Shown here one piece after another: positions 8,551 to 18,603 of a DNA stretch of 64,000 bases. The stretch is from positions 434,001 to 498,000 of the forward strand of contig NZ_AP022573.1 of the NCBI RefSeq assembly GCF_010729105.1. The letters are read 5' to 3'. Numbering within the stretch: position 1 is the first letter of the stretch; each line of letters opens with the position of its first letter. Both the position numbers and the translations under genes were made by a program. The stretch comes from Mycobacterium saskatchewanense (GTDB lineage Bacteria; Actinomycetota; Actinomycetes; Mycobacteriales; Mycobacteriaceae). The notes under the pieces were generated by a model that saw nothing but the letters and a program-made list of their open reading frames with translations, was not told the DNA's origin and made no database searches.

Positions 8551-11500
8551 CTAGTGGGGCTTGGCCAGCGGGAATGGCAGCGTCTCGCGGATGCTGCGTC
8601 CGGTTATGAGCATGACGAGCCGATCTATGCCCATCCCGAGCCCTCCCGTCGGCGGCATCGCGTATTCCATCGCCTGGAGGAAATCCTCGTCGAGTTCCAT
8701 CGCTTCCGGATCGCCGCCCGCCGCCAGCAGCGACTGTTGCTGCAACCGCCGCCGCTGCTCCACCGGATCGGTGAGCTCGCTGTAGGCGGTACCCAGCTCG
8801 ACGCCCCAGGCCACCAGGTCCCACCGCTCGGCGACACCGCGGATGCTGCGGTGGGGGCGCGTCAGCGGCGATACGGACGTCGGGAAGTCGATGTAGAACG
8901 TCGGTCGCTCGGTGCGGTCCTCGACCAGGTGCTCGTACAGCTCGAGGACCACCGCACCGGCGTCCCAGTGCGCGCGGTAGGGAATGTGGGCGGCGTCGGA
9001 CAGCTTGCGCAGCGCGGACAGCGGCGTGTCGGGGTCGATGCGTTCCCCCAGCGCCTCGGAGACGGCGTCGTGCACGGTTTTCACGGGCCATTCCCCGGAG
9101 ATGTCAACCGGTTCGAGGCGCGAGTCGTCGGAGCGGGGTCGCAGCACGGTCTGCTGACCGTGCGCGGCCTGCGCGGCGTTCTGGATGAGCTCGCGGCAGC
9201 CGTCGATCCACACCCTGTAATCGGCGTGCGCCTGGTACGCCTCCAGGAGCGTGAATTCGGGGTTGTGGCTGAAGTCCACCCCCTCATTGCGGAACGCCCG
9301 GCCCAGTTCGAACACCCGCTCCACGCCGCCCACGCACAACCGCTTGAGATACAACTCGGGTGCGATCCGCAGAAACAGGTCCATGTCGTAGGCGTTGATG
9401 TGCGTGACGAACGGGCGGGCCGTGGCACCGCCGTGGATTTGCTGCAGCATCGGCGTTTCGACCTCGATGAACCCCTTGGCGAACAGCGTTTCCCGGACCG
9501 ACCGCAGCACGCCGCTGCGGGCCTTGAGGAGATCGCGCGACTCGGTATTGACCGCGAGGTCGACATAGCGGGTTCGCACCCGGGCCTCGGGGTCGGTCAG
9601 TCCCTTCCACTTATTCGGCAACGGCCGCAGGCACTTACCGATCATTCGCCATTCGGCCACGATCAACGAGCGCGTCCCATTCTTGGAGAAGCCCATCTGC
9701 CCGGTCAGCTCGACCAGGTCGCCGAGATCGATGGCCGCGGTGAAATCGGCGGTGCAGCCCTTCTCCAGCCGCGAATTGTCCAGCAGCACTTGCATGTCAC
9801 CGGACCAGTCGCGCAATTGCGCGAACAGCACCCCGCCGTAGTCGCGAATCCGTAGGACGCGGCCGGCCACCGAGACGTTGTCCCGGTCGTCGGCGTCAAG
9901 CGCCCCGGCGACGGTGTGGCTGGGCGGGGAACCGACCGGATACGCGTCGATGCCCCTGCGCTGCAATCCCTTCAGCTTGGCCAGGCGCACGCGCACCTGC
10001 TCGGGGAGGCGGGATCGCGCCTCTTCCCGTTCGGCCGTGTCGCGCCGTTGCTGCAGCTCGCTCACGTCGGGCGCGGACCCGTCGGGGTGCAGCAACCCCG
10101 ACTCGGCGAGCCTGGCCGGGACCGCGGGGTGGTGCCCGGTGTGCGTCTTGCGCCGGCTGAAGGGGAACACGAGGAATCCCTCGGCGAGGGCCGACGCGAC
10201 ACCCACGCGGGGGATCAGCCGGGCGTCCTCGTAGCAGGCGTACCGAGGCACCCAGTCGGGCTGGTACTTCATGTTCGACCGGTACAGCGTCTCGAGCTGC
10301 CACCACCGCGAGAAAAACAGCAGGAACCCCCGCCACAACCGGGCGACCGGGCCGGCGCCGAGCTGGGCGCCCTGTTCGAACGCGGACCGGAACATGGCGA
10401 AGTTCAGCGAAATTCTTGTGATGCCAAGGGCTTCTGCGTTGAGCGCGAGGTCACTGACCATCAGCTCGATGGTGCCGTTGGGGGACTGCGGGGAGCGGCG
10501 CATCAGGTCCAGGGAGACGCCGGTGGTCCCCCACGGGACCAGCGACAGCATGGCGACGACTTCACCGCCGCGGTCCAGCGCCTCTACGAGCAGGCAGTCG
10601 CCGTCGGCGGGATCGCCGAGCCGGCCGAGCGCCATGGAAAAACCGCGCTCGGTCTGGGTGTCGCGCCAGGCGTCGGCGCGTGTGATGGTGTCGCTCATCT
10701 CCTCCGCGGAGATGTCACGGTGCCGCCGAATGCGCACCGTGAGGCCGGCCCTGCGGGCTCGCGTGACGGCCTGACGCACCCCGCGCATGTCGGGGCCGGA
10801 CAGCTTGAAATCGGCGGTGCGCAGGATCGCCTCGTCGCCCAGCTCCAAGGCGTTCAGACCGCCCTCGCGATAGGCCTGAGCGCCCTGCGAGCTGGCGCCC
10901 ATGACGCCGGGCGCCCAACCGTAGGTTTGACACAGCGCCAACCACGCGTCGATGGCCTGTGGCCACGCCCGCGGGTCGCCCACCGGGTCCCCGCTGGCGA
11001 GGCAGACGCCGACCTCGACCCGGTAGGTGATGGCTGCGCGGCCGCTGTGGGCGAAGACCACCGACTTGTCGCGGCGGGTGGCGAAGTATCCGAGGGAGTC
11101 GTTCTTGCCCCACAGCTCGAGCAGCCCGCGGATGGCGGACTCGTCCTCGCCCGTCAGGGCGTTGTCGGCGCGTTGCGACTGGAACAGCACGATCGTCGCC
11201 GCGATCAGCGCGAGAGCGCCGAACAGACCGAAGAACGCGTTGAGGATGAGGTGCGGTTTGCCGGTGAAGGCGTCCGGATCGACGATCGAGAACCCGACGA
11301 CCCGGTTGACCACGTACCAGAAGCGGGAGTCCGGCGCCAGGGTGCCCGGGGACATCTCGACCAGAGCCCAGGACACCAGAATCCCGATGACGTCGCCGAC
11401 CACCAGCACCGCCGCCGCTTTGAACAGAGCGCCCTTGCGGACCTTCGCCCAGAACTCCCGGTAGGACAGGACCAGCAGCACGATCGCGACGACGTGCACG

Positions 11501-12069
11501 GCGAAACCGAGGTTTTCGCCGAAGGTCTCCGCCGCGGTGTTGTCGCCCGCGGCGATGTCGGCGGCGTTCAGGATGGCGGCCAGGATCATGTTGCCCAGCA
11601 ACAGCAGCCAGGCAATGCGCTTGCGGGCCGTCAGGGCCGCGGCCAGCAGCGCCAACACGAACGACCACGCGATGCTGGTGTCCGGGAAGTTGAACAGGTA
11701 GTCGTTGATGAACTCCCGCGGAACCTTGATCAGCCAGCGGACCAGGGGCGACACGCTGGCGACGAGCGACAGGGTGGCGATGACGCCGACGGTCCAGCCG
11801 GCCGCCGCCGGCACCCAGCGGAACCGGGACCGGGACCGGATGCCCGGGCGATGTGAAGCGAGAGTCACAGACCGCGAGGATATGCCTTCAACCCGTGAAA
11901 TTCCTGACGACAGGGCGAGAGTCGCGAAGAGCCGTCGAACTGATTTGCCGAGCAGGCGGGTGCGGGGGCGGGTCGCCGAAGTGCGGAAAGACCCCTCACG
12001 CCTGCTAAACTGTTGGCCGCGACCATCCCGGCGAAGGCCAGGAATAGTTAAGTGGAGTCCCACTCCCAC
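8551..12069 (-). CDS. lysX: LysX: lysyl-phosphatidylglycerol synthase fused to lysyl-tRNA synthetase
   Basis: A 1,172-residue bifunctional membrane protein, the same length as the M. tuberculosis enzyme. In order: a short variable N tail; about seven membrane helices (about residues 85-300); an MprF-like transferase domain (about 300-610, e.g. [38 protein letters not shown]) that moves lysine from Lys-tRNA to phosphatidylglycerol; an OB-fold anticodon-binding domain (about 690-800); and a class II LysRS core ending [16 protein letters not shown]. Lysinylated PG protects against cationic peptides. The start is GTG at 12069, or GTG at 12063, which gives MGLHLTIP. Its 5' end probably overlaps the infC promoter on the other strand. 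Confidence 0.97.
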   Translation of the reverse strand: MGVGLHLTIPGLRRDGRGQQFSRREGSFRTSATRPRTRLLGKSVRRLFATLALSSGISRVEGISSRSVTLASHRPGIRSRSRFRWVPAAAGWTVGVIATLSLVASVSPLVRWLIKVPREFINDYLFNFPDTSIAWSFVLALLAAALTARKRIAWLLLLGNMILAAILNAADIAAGDNTAAETFGENLGFAVHVVAIVLLVLSYREFWAKVRKGALFKAAAVLVVGDVIGILVSWALVEMSPGTLAPDSRFWYVVNRVVGFSIVDPDAFTGKPHLILNAFFGLFGALALIAATIVLFQSQRADNALTGEDESAIRGLLELWGKNDSLGYFATRRDKSVVFAHSGRAAITYRVEVGVCLASGDPVGDPRAWPQAIDAWLALCQTYGWAPGVMGASSQGAQAYREGGLNALELGDEAILRTADFKLSGPDMRGVRQAVTRARRAGLTVRIRRHRDISAEEMSDTITRADAWRDTQTERGFSMALGRLGDPADGDCLLVEALDRGGEVVAMLSLVPWGTTGVSLDLMRRSPQSPNGTIELMVSDLALNAEALGITRISLNFAMFRSAFEQGAQLGAGPVARLWRGFLLFFSRWWQLETLYRSNMKYQPDWVPRYACYEDARLIPRVGVASALAEGFLVFPFSRRKTHTGHHPAVPARLAESGLLHPDGSAPDVSELQQRRDTAEREEARSRLPEQVRVRLAKLKGLQRRGIDAYPVGSPPSHTVAGALDADDRDNVSVAGRVLRIRDYGGVLFAQLRDWSGDMQVLLDNSRLEKGCTADFTAAIDLGDLVELTGQMGFSKNGTRSLIVAEWRMIGKCLRPLPNKWKGLTDPEARVRTRYVDLAVNTESRDLLKARSGVLRSVRETLFAKGFIEVETPMLQQIHGGATARPFVTHINAYDMDLFLRIAPELYLKRLCVGGVERVFELGRAFRNEGVDFSHNPEFTLLEAYQAHADYRVWIDGCRELIQNAAQAAHGQQTVLRPRSDDSRLEPVDISGEWPVKTVHDAVSEALGERIDPDTPLSALRKLSDAAHIPYRAHWDAGAVVLELYEHLVEDRTERPTFYIDFPTSVSPLTRPHRSIRGVAERWDLVAWGVELGTAYSELTDPVEQRRRLQQQSLLAAGGDPEAMELDEDFLQAMEYAMPPTGGLGMGIDRLVMLITGRSIRETLPFPLAKPH
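12006..12011 (+). promoter_or_regulatory. Candidate -10 box for the infC operon
   Basis: TAAACT matches TANNNT and lies about 290 bp before infC, inside the 5' coding end of the divergent lysX. No clear -35 box is present. If used, the infC leader would be about 285 nt and would include the hairpin at 12188-12211. Confidence 0.35.
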
Positions 12070-12116
12070 CGCTAGCCACGATCAACTCACGGCGAAACGG
12101 TCCGGTCACGGGCGTC

Positions 12117-12197
12117 ATGCACGCCTGTTCCGCGGCAAGCGCGGGCGGCCTGAGATTTCTCTCGTGGCCGCGATCGGTCGGCATTGGGCCCTGCTGA
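12117..12197 (+). other. Candidate 26-codon leader ORF upstream of infC
   Basis: An ATG at 12117 opens a frame of 26 codons whose TGA stop (12195-12197) falls exactly in the loop of the downstream terminator-like hairpin. That arrangement is what one expects if a ribosome finishing the leader peptide controls the hairpin. Against it, no good Shine-Dalgarno is seen before the ATG and the peptide (begins MHACSAAS) resembles no known leader. Speculative. Confidence 0.3.
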
Positions 12198-12211
12198 TGC
12201 AGGGCTTTTTT
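12188..12211 (+). terminator. Intrinsic terminator/attenuator in the infC leader
   Basis: A perfect 7-bp stem GCCCTGC / GCAGGGC (12188-12194 with 12199-12205) with a TGAT loop is followed directly by six T residues. It points toward infC and lies about 90 bp before its start, with no gene before it on this strand. It therefore reads as an attenuator that could stop transcription early in the infC-rpmI-rplT leader. Such U-tailed hairpins are uncommon in mycobacteria. Confidence 0.7.
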
Positions 12212-12302
12212 GCTGGTGGAGCGGTGTCTCCACCGAATCTAGGACGGGCCGGGCTCTGGTGGCGATTGCAGTACGACTCAGAAGCCCAACAAGGGAGGCC
12301 CC

Positions 12303-12911
<609 letters not shown>

Positions 12912-12928
12912 CGAGGACTAGAGGAAAC

Positions 12929-13123
12929 ATGCCCAAGGCCAAGACCCACAGTGGCGCGTCGAAGCGGTTCCGCCGCACCGGGACCGGAAAGATCGCGCGC
13001 GAGAAAGCCAATCGGCGGCACCTGTTCGAGCACAAGCCCACCAAACGGACCCGGCGGCTGGCCGGCCGCACGATCGTGGCGGCCAACGACACCAAGCGCG
13101 TCAAGTCGTTGCTGAACGGCTGA
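12929..13123 (+). CDS. rpmI: 50S ribosomal protein L35
   Basis: A 64-residue basic protein beginning [20 protein letters not shown], the standard L35 pattern, with the [12 protein letters not shown] core. ATG at 12929 has GAGG about 6 bp upstream. It lies 17 bp after infC in the conserved infC-rpmI-rplT order. Confidence 0.98.
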   Translation: MPKAKTHSGASKRFRRTGTGKIAREKANRRHLFEHKPTKRTRRLAGRTIVAANDTKRVKSLLNG

Positions 13124-13202
13124 CCATCGCGCCGGACGACCGTTCGGTCCCGGCTCCAGACTTGCAGAACCATTCACTGCCTGAACGAGAGTAGGAACAT
13201 CC

Positions 13203-13598
13203 ATGGCACGCGTGAAGCGGGCAGTCAACGCCCAGAAGAAGAGGCGCACCGTCCTCAAGGCCTCGAAGGGCTATCGCGGCCAGCGGTCCCGGCTGTACCG
13301 GAAAGCCAAAGAGCAGCAGCTGCACTCACTGAACTACGCCTTCCGTGACCGCCGTGCGCGCAAGGGGGAGTTCCGGAAGTTGTGGATCTCGCGGATCAAC
13401 GCGGCCGCCCGCGCCAACGACATCACCTACAACCGGCTGATCCAGGGCCTCAAGGCCGCGGGCGTCGAGGTGGACCGCAAGAACCTCGCCGACATCGCGA
13501 TCACCGACCCGGCCGCTTTCACCGCGCTCGTCGAGGTGGCCCGCGCCGCCCTGCCCGAGGACGTCAACGCGCCGTCGGACTCCGGAGAGGCCGCCTAA
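13203..13598 (+). CDS. rplT: 50S ribosomal protein L20
   Basis: A 131-residue L20: [20 protein letters not shown] with the RNA-binding [17 protein letters not shown] segment and [16 protein letters not shown] core. L20 is an early assembly protein of the 50S subunit and in other bacteria represses its own operon. It follows rpmI by 79 bp; no strong hairpin is seen in that gap. Confidence 0.98.
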   Translation: MARVKRAVNAQKKRRTVLKASKGYRGQRSRLYRKAKEQQLHSLNYAFRDRRARKGEFRKLWISRINAAARANDITYNRLIQGLKAAGVEVDRKNLADIAITDPAAFTALVEVARAALPEDVNAPSDSGEAA

Positions 13599-13610
13599 CC
13601 CGGCGGGTTC

Positions 13611-14390
13611 GTGCTCACCGAGCGCTCAGCCCGGGTGGCGGCGGCGGTCAAGCTGCATCGTCACGTCGGCCGTCGGCGGGCGCGACAATTCCTCGCCGAA
13701 GGGCCGAACCTGGTCGAGGCCGCCTCCGCCCGGGGGCTGGTCCGGGAGGTGTTCGTCACCGAGCTCGCGGCCGAGCGCCAGGCGTCGTTACTGGCCACGC
13801 TGCGGTGTCCCGTCCATCCGGTCACCGAGCGGGCCGCCAAGGCCCTCTCCGATACCGTCACCCCGACGGGGCTGGTAGCGGTGTGCGACATGGCGGAGAC
13901 CCGCCTACAGGACGTCCTGGCGGGGTCGCCGCGGCTGATCGTGGTGGCCGTCGAGATCAGCGAGCCGGGCAACGCGGGCACGTTGATTCGGATCGCCGAC
14001 GCCATGGGGGCGGGCGCGGTGATCCTGGGCGGTCACAGCGTCGACCCGTACAACGGCAAGTGCCTGCGCGCCTCGACCGGCAGCATCTTCTCGATCCCCG
14101 TGGTCACCGCGCCCGATGCCCCGGCGGCCGTCGCCGCGGTGCGCGCCGCCGGCCTGCAGGTGCTGGCCACCACGGTGGACGGCGAGACGCGCCTCGACAC
14201 GGCCGACCTCGCCGCGCCGACGGCGTGGGTGCTGGGTCCCGAGGCGCACGGCTTGGCGGCGGAACTCGCCGATGCTGCGGACCATCGGGTGCGCATTCCG
14301 ATGTCCGGCGGGGCCGAGAGCCTGAACGTGGCCGCGGCGGCGGCGATCTGCCTCTACCAAAGCGCACAGGCCCTGGGCATCCTGAGCTGA
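13611..14390 (+). CDS. tsnR: SPOUT-family 23S rRNA 2'-O-methyltransferase (TsnR/TrmH type, Rv1644-like)
   Basis: A 259-residue protein starting at GTG 13611, 12 bp after rplT. The N-terminal half is an L30e-like substrate-binding domain (RARQFLAEGPNLVEAA). The C-terminal SpoU domain shows SEPGNAGTLIRIADAMGAG, the middle VLGPEAHGL motif and IPMSGGAESLNVAAAAAICLY, which form the knotted SAM site. The H37Rv gene is named tsnR after the thiostrepton-resistance methylase. The actual rRNA target in mycobacteria is not settled, so resistance should not be assumed. Convergent with the next gene. Confidence 0.9.
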   Translation: MLTERSARVAAAVKLHRHVGRRRARQFLAEGPNLVEAASARGLVREVFVTELAAERQASLLATLRCPVHPVTERAAKALSDTVTPTGLVAVCDMAETRLQDVLAGSPRLIVVAVEISEPGNAGTLIRIADAMGAGAVILGGHSVDPYNGKCLRASTGSIFSIPVVTAPDAPAAVAAVRAAGLQVLATTVDGETRLDTADLAAPTAWVLGPEAHGLAAELADAADHRVRIPMSGGAESLNVAAAAAICLYQSAQALGILS

Positions 14391-14413
14391 GCGGGCCTTG
14401 GCGGCACGCCTCG

Positions 14414-15481
14414 TCAAGCGGCGTTTCTGCCGCGGCCCCTCGCCGGCCGCAATCCGGCCAGGGAGAGCGTGGTGTGCACGATCGAGCCGGCACGTTCCAT
14501 GATGGCTCGCGCGGGTTGGAGGGCCGGGTCCAGCGCGGAACGTGGGCGCGGCGGAAAGTAATGCATCGGCAGCCCGCGGCGGTCGCGCGGGGGTGCCATG
14601 AACGCCGGAGCCTCGACCAGCGGCGCGTCGACCGGGGCCCGCCCCTCCGCGCGGCGGTAGGCGGCCAGGGCGCGCGGGTGCAGCCGAATCTCGTCGGGAA
14701 CGGCCAGGAACGCCAGCTCGACCAGCTTGCCGAATAGGCGCAGCAGGACCTCGTCACCAAGGGTCCACCGCATTCCGGCCTTCTCGCGCACCGCGGGGTC
14801 GAATAGGCCCGCCGCGATCCAGCGCTGGCCGGCCACCAGCGGCCTGAACAACTGATCCCAGAGCGGAGTCGGCATGAGGACGAAACTGGGCTTGGGGATG
14901 CGGATCCGGAAGATGTCGAGCGTCGCTTGGTTGATCTCCAGCTCCTCGCGGCAGACCCGGTCCCAGTACTTTCGGAAGTCCTCCCAGGACTCGGGCACCG
15001 GCCGCATGCTCATGCCGTACATGCGGTACCACCGCACGTGTTCGTCGAACAGCTGCCGCTTCTCGGCCTCGGTCAGGCCCCCACAGAAGTATTCGGCCAC
15101 CTTGATGATCAGCATGAAGAAGGTGGCGTGCGCCCAGTAGAAGGTTTCCGGGTTGAGCGCGTGATAGCGGCGCCCGGTCGCGTCCGTCCCCTTGATCGTG
15201 TGGTGGTAGCTCTTGATCTGCCGGCCGGTCTCGGCGGCCCGGTCGCCGTCGTAGACGACGCCCATGATGGGGTACACCGACCGTGCCACCCGCTGCAGGG
15301 GCTCGCGAAGCAGGATCGAGTGCTCCTCGACGCCGGCGCCCAGCTCGGGATACATGTTCTGGATGGCGCCGATCCAGATCCCCATCATTCCGGTGCGCAG
15401 GTCCCCGAAGTACTTCCACGTGAGCGAATCGGGCCCGAGCGGATCCTCGGAAGGAGTGCCATAAGTCCCCGTGGCAGTCAT
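14414..15481 (-). CDS. Oxygenase-like DUF2236/MpaB-family protein (Rv1645c-like)
   Basis: A 355-residue cytosolic protein of the MpaB/latex-clearing-protein superfamily, which binds haem b through histidines. Visible family motifs include YHHTIKGTD near residue 93, NPETFYWAHATFF near 110 and LTEAEKRQLFDEHVRW. The C-terminal part repeats the conserved PxxWxxLFRPL pattern. Latex-clearing protein cleaves polyisoprene; the substrate of the mycobacterial paralogues is unknown. ATG at 15481 has AGGAGG about 6 bp upstream. It is divergent from the adenylate cyclase gene; PE17, found beside this gene in H37Rv, is absent. Confidence 0.85.
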   Translation of the reverse strand: MTATGTYGTPSEDPLGPDSLTWKYFGDLRTGMMGIWIGAIQNMYPELGAGVEEHSILLREPLQRVARSVYPIMGVVYDGDRAAETGRQIKSYHHTIKGTDATGRRYHALNPETFYWAHATFFMLIIKVAEYFCGGLTEAEKRQLFDEHVRWYRMYGMSMRPVPESWEDFRKYWDRVCREELEINQATLDIFRIRIPKPSFVLMPTPLWDQLFRPLVAGQRWIAAGLFDPAVREKAGMRWTLGDEVLLRLFGKLVELAFLAVPDEIRLHPRALAAYRRAEGRAPVDAPLVEAPAFMAPPRDRRGLPMHYFPPRPRSALDPALQPARAIMERAGSIVHTTLSLAGLRPARGRGRNAA

Positions 15482-15507
15482 CGCGGCCTCCTACTGTGAC
15501 TGAGCTC

Positions 15508-15536
15508 ACGATAACTTTGACAACGTACGTTGTCTA
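15508..15536 (-). promoter_or_regulatory. Promoter of the DUF2236 gene
   Basis: On the minus strand a -35 box TAGACA (15536-15531) is followed after 17 bp by a -10 box TATCGT (15513-15508). This is a good sigma-A-type match, about 27 bp upstream of the start. The whole spacer is occupied by the palindrome listed next. Confidence 0.6.
15519..15534. promoter_or_regulatory. Perfect 16-bp palindrome, probable TetR-type operator
   Basis: GACAACGTACGTTGTC is a perfect 16-bp palindrome placed between the -35 and -10 boxes of the DUF2236 gene. Its size and symmetry fit a TetR-family operator; such regulators commonly control lipid and oxygenase genes in mycobacteria. No regulator gene is next to it, so the binding protein is unknown. 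Confidence 0.65.
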
Positions 15537-15682
15537 CGACTTCGGCGCCGCGGCGCGAAGAGTGTTACCGGGCGTCGACCCGCGCGTGGCGGCGCCGTGA
15601 TCAGGCCCTTTGCTGCGAGATGTGACACATCGGGCCCGGCCGTAATTGCCGGGCTCTGCGAAGACCACCTAACCTGGCGAAG

Positions 15683-16612
15683 GTGGAGGTGGCGCGTCGC
15701 GATCCGGATTCCGGCGAGCCCGACGACGCGGTGCAAACGCAGGCGCAGCCAACCCCGCGCCGGCTGCCACCCGCGTCGGTGCACACCGCGACGCAGTGGT
15801 TGAAGGGCAGGAACCACAACCCCGGCGCGGTGGCCTTTCTGCGCCGCGCGCGGCGGCTCTTGCCGGGCGATCCGGAGTTCGGGGACCCGCTGTCCACCGC
15901 GGGTGATGGTGGTCCGAGGGCCGCGGCGCGCGCCGCCGACCGGCTGCTGGGGGACCGCGACGCGGTGTCACGGGAAGTCAGTCTGGGCGTGTTGCAGGTG
16001 TGGCAGGCGCTTACCGAAGCGGTGTCCCGAAGGCCGGCAAACACAGAGGTCACCCTCGTTTTCACCGATCTGGTGGGGTTCTCCACCTGGTCCCTGAACG
16101 CGGGTGACGAGGCGGCCCTCTCGCTGCTGCGGCAGGTGGCGCGCGCGGTCGAACCGCCCCTGCTCGACGCCGGTGGGCACATCGTCAAGCGGATGGGCGA
16201 CGGGATCATGGCGGTGTTCCGCGATCCGACGGTCGCCGTGCGTGCGGTGCTGGAAGCCAAAGCGGCGTTGAAATCGGTCGAGGTGGCCGGCTACACCCCC
16301 CGCATGCGGGTCGGAATCCACACCGGGCGCCCGCAGCGACTGGCCGCCGACTGGCTCGGTGTTGACGTCAACGTCGCCGCGCGGGTGATGGAACGGGCCA
16401 CCAAGGGTGGAATCATGGTGTCGAGTTCGACGTTAGATCTGATATCGCAGAGCGAATTGGACGCAATGGGCATCGTCGCCAAGCGTGCACGCAAGCCGGT
16501 GTTCCCACACAAGAGCGCCGGCATTCCCGCGGACCTGGCGATTTACCGCCTCAAGACTCATAGGGAGTTGACAGCCTCCGATGACACGGCCGAAACACAG
16601 TCCCAGCCATAA
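15683..16612 (+). CDS. Class III adenylate cyclase (Rv1647-like)
   Basis: A 309-residue soluble cyclase. The N-terminal 115 residues are poorly conserved and partly disordered. The cyclase homology domain spans about residues 120-295. Metal-binding Asp129 is in FTDLVGFS and Asp173 in KRMGDGIMAVF. The adenine-selecting Lys is about residue 169, and the transition-state Asn230/Arg234 lie in DVNVAARVME. All residues for homodimeric activity are present. The M. tuberculosis orthologue is an active adenylyl cyclase. GTG at 15683 is taken as the start; GTG at 15689 is possible. The downstream membrane gene starts 3 bp after the stop, so the two are probably one operon. Confidence 0.9.
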   Translation: MEVARRDPDSGEPDDAVQTQAQPTPRRLPPASVHTATQWLKGRNHNPGAVAFLRRARRLLPGDPEFGDPLSTAGDGGPRAAARAADRLLGDRDAVSREVSLGVLQVWQALTEAVSRRPANTEVTLVFTDLVGFSTWSLNAGDEAALSLLRQVARAVEPPLLDAGGHIVKRMGDGIMAVFRDPTVAVRAVLEAKAALKSVEVAGYTPRMRVGIHTGRPQRLAADWLGVDVNVAARVMERATKGGIMVSSSTLDLISQSELDAMGIVAKRARKPVFPHKSAGIPADLAIYRLKTHRELTASDDTAETQSQP

Positions 16613-16615
16613 TGG

Positions 16616-17440
16616 ATGGCAATGATGGGGGGCATATTTTCCCGGCTTGCCCGGGTCCAGTTCACGCTGGCATACGCCGCGGTTCTTCTGGCCATCAGCT
16701 GCGTCATCCTGGCGTTGGGTCCGCACGCACACGACGTCATCGTCGAGCGGGCCAGCACGAACCTGCACAACCTAGCGCACGGCCACCTGGGCACCCTGAT
16801 CGGCAGCGCCCTGGTGGTCGACGCCGGCCCGCTCTACTTCTGGCTGCCCTTCCTGACGTGCCTGCTCGCGCTCGCTGAGCTGCACCTACGCACGATCCGG
16901 CTGATGATCGCGTTCGTCGTCGGCCACATCGGCGCCACGCTGCTGGTTGCCGCGGCGCTAGCCGCGGCGGTCGAAGTCGGTTGGCTGCCGGTGTCCATTA
17001 CCCGGGTCAGCGACGTGGGGATGAGCTACGGCGCCCTCGCGGTGCTCGGGGCGATGACGGCGGTGATTCCCCCGCGCTGGCGGGCGGCCTGGGTCGGCTG
17101 GTGGGTGTCGGCGGGGCTGGCGGCGGCCATCATCGGTGGGGACTTCACCGACGCCGGTCATACCGTCGCCGTGGTGTTGGGCGTGCTGGTATCGGCAAGA
17201 TTCCAGCAACCGATCCACTGGACATGGGTGCGCCGCCTGATGCTCGTGGCGTCCTCGGGATTCGGATTCCTGGTGCTAGCGCACCACTGGATCACGATGG
17301 CCGCGGCGCCGGTATTCGGTCTGCTGGGCGCGCTGGTCGCCTACACGACCGTCCAGTTCGTCGCAGCGCGCAAAGCGGGCCCACAGTTGCCTGCGGAAGA
17401 CGACGCGCCGGCCAATCCCCAAGCGGTCGTCGTCGGCTAA
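16616..17440 (+). CDS. Rhomboid-like integral membrane protein (Rv1648-like)
   Basis: A 274-residue protein with about six membrane helices. The pattern recalls rhomboids: a first helix, then HNLAHGHLGTLIGSALV (like the L1 loop), then GMSYGALAVLGA with Ser137, then AGHTVAVVLGVL with His182. The Ser and His sit where the GxSG serine and the last-helix histidine of rhomboid proteases are expected, but the serine motif is GMSYG rather than GxSG. The protein could therefore be an intramembrane protease or an inactive relative. The C-terminal tail is cytosolic and Pro/Ala-rich. It starts 3 bp after the adenylate cyclase gene, suggesting translational coupling. Confidence 0.7.
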   Translation: MAMMGGIFSRLARVQFTLAYAAVLLAISCVILALGPHAHDVIVERASTNLHNLAHGHLGTLIGSALVVDAGPLYFWLPFLTCLLALAELHLRTIRLMIAFVVGHIGATLLVAAALAAAVEVGWLPVSITRVSDVGMSYGALAVLGAMTAVIPPRWRAAWVGWWVSAGLAAAIIGGDFTDAGHTVAVVLGVLVSARFQQPIHWTWVRRLMLVASSGFGFLVLAHHWITMAAAPVFGLLGALVAYTTVQFVAARKAGPQLPAEDDAPANPQAVVVG

Positions 17441-17459
17441 CCCGTCCGGACGGACGGGT
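17440..17459 (+). terminator. Hairpin after the rhomboid-like gene
   Basis: CCCGTCC and GGACGGG form a 7-bp stem around a 4-nt loop starting at the stop codon, extended by an outer A-T pair. There is no T tract, so this is at best the U-less type proposed for mycobacteria. Confidence 0.4.
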
Positions 17460-17506
17460 GCGCCCACCCAAATGAAGCGCGCGGTCAGCGGCGCGCCGCG
17501 GGTCAC

Positions 17507-18602
<1,096 letters not shown>

Positions 18603-18603
<1 letters not shown>

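Noticed and set aside
9916..11856. Long open frame opposite lysX
   Set aside because: Shadow of the GC-rich lysX gene; composition is biased and no motif is seen.
13611..14390. Thiostrepton resistance gene
   Set aside because: The name tsnR reflects family similarity only; the sequence supports an rRNA 2'-O-methyltransferase but not a resistance role.
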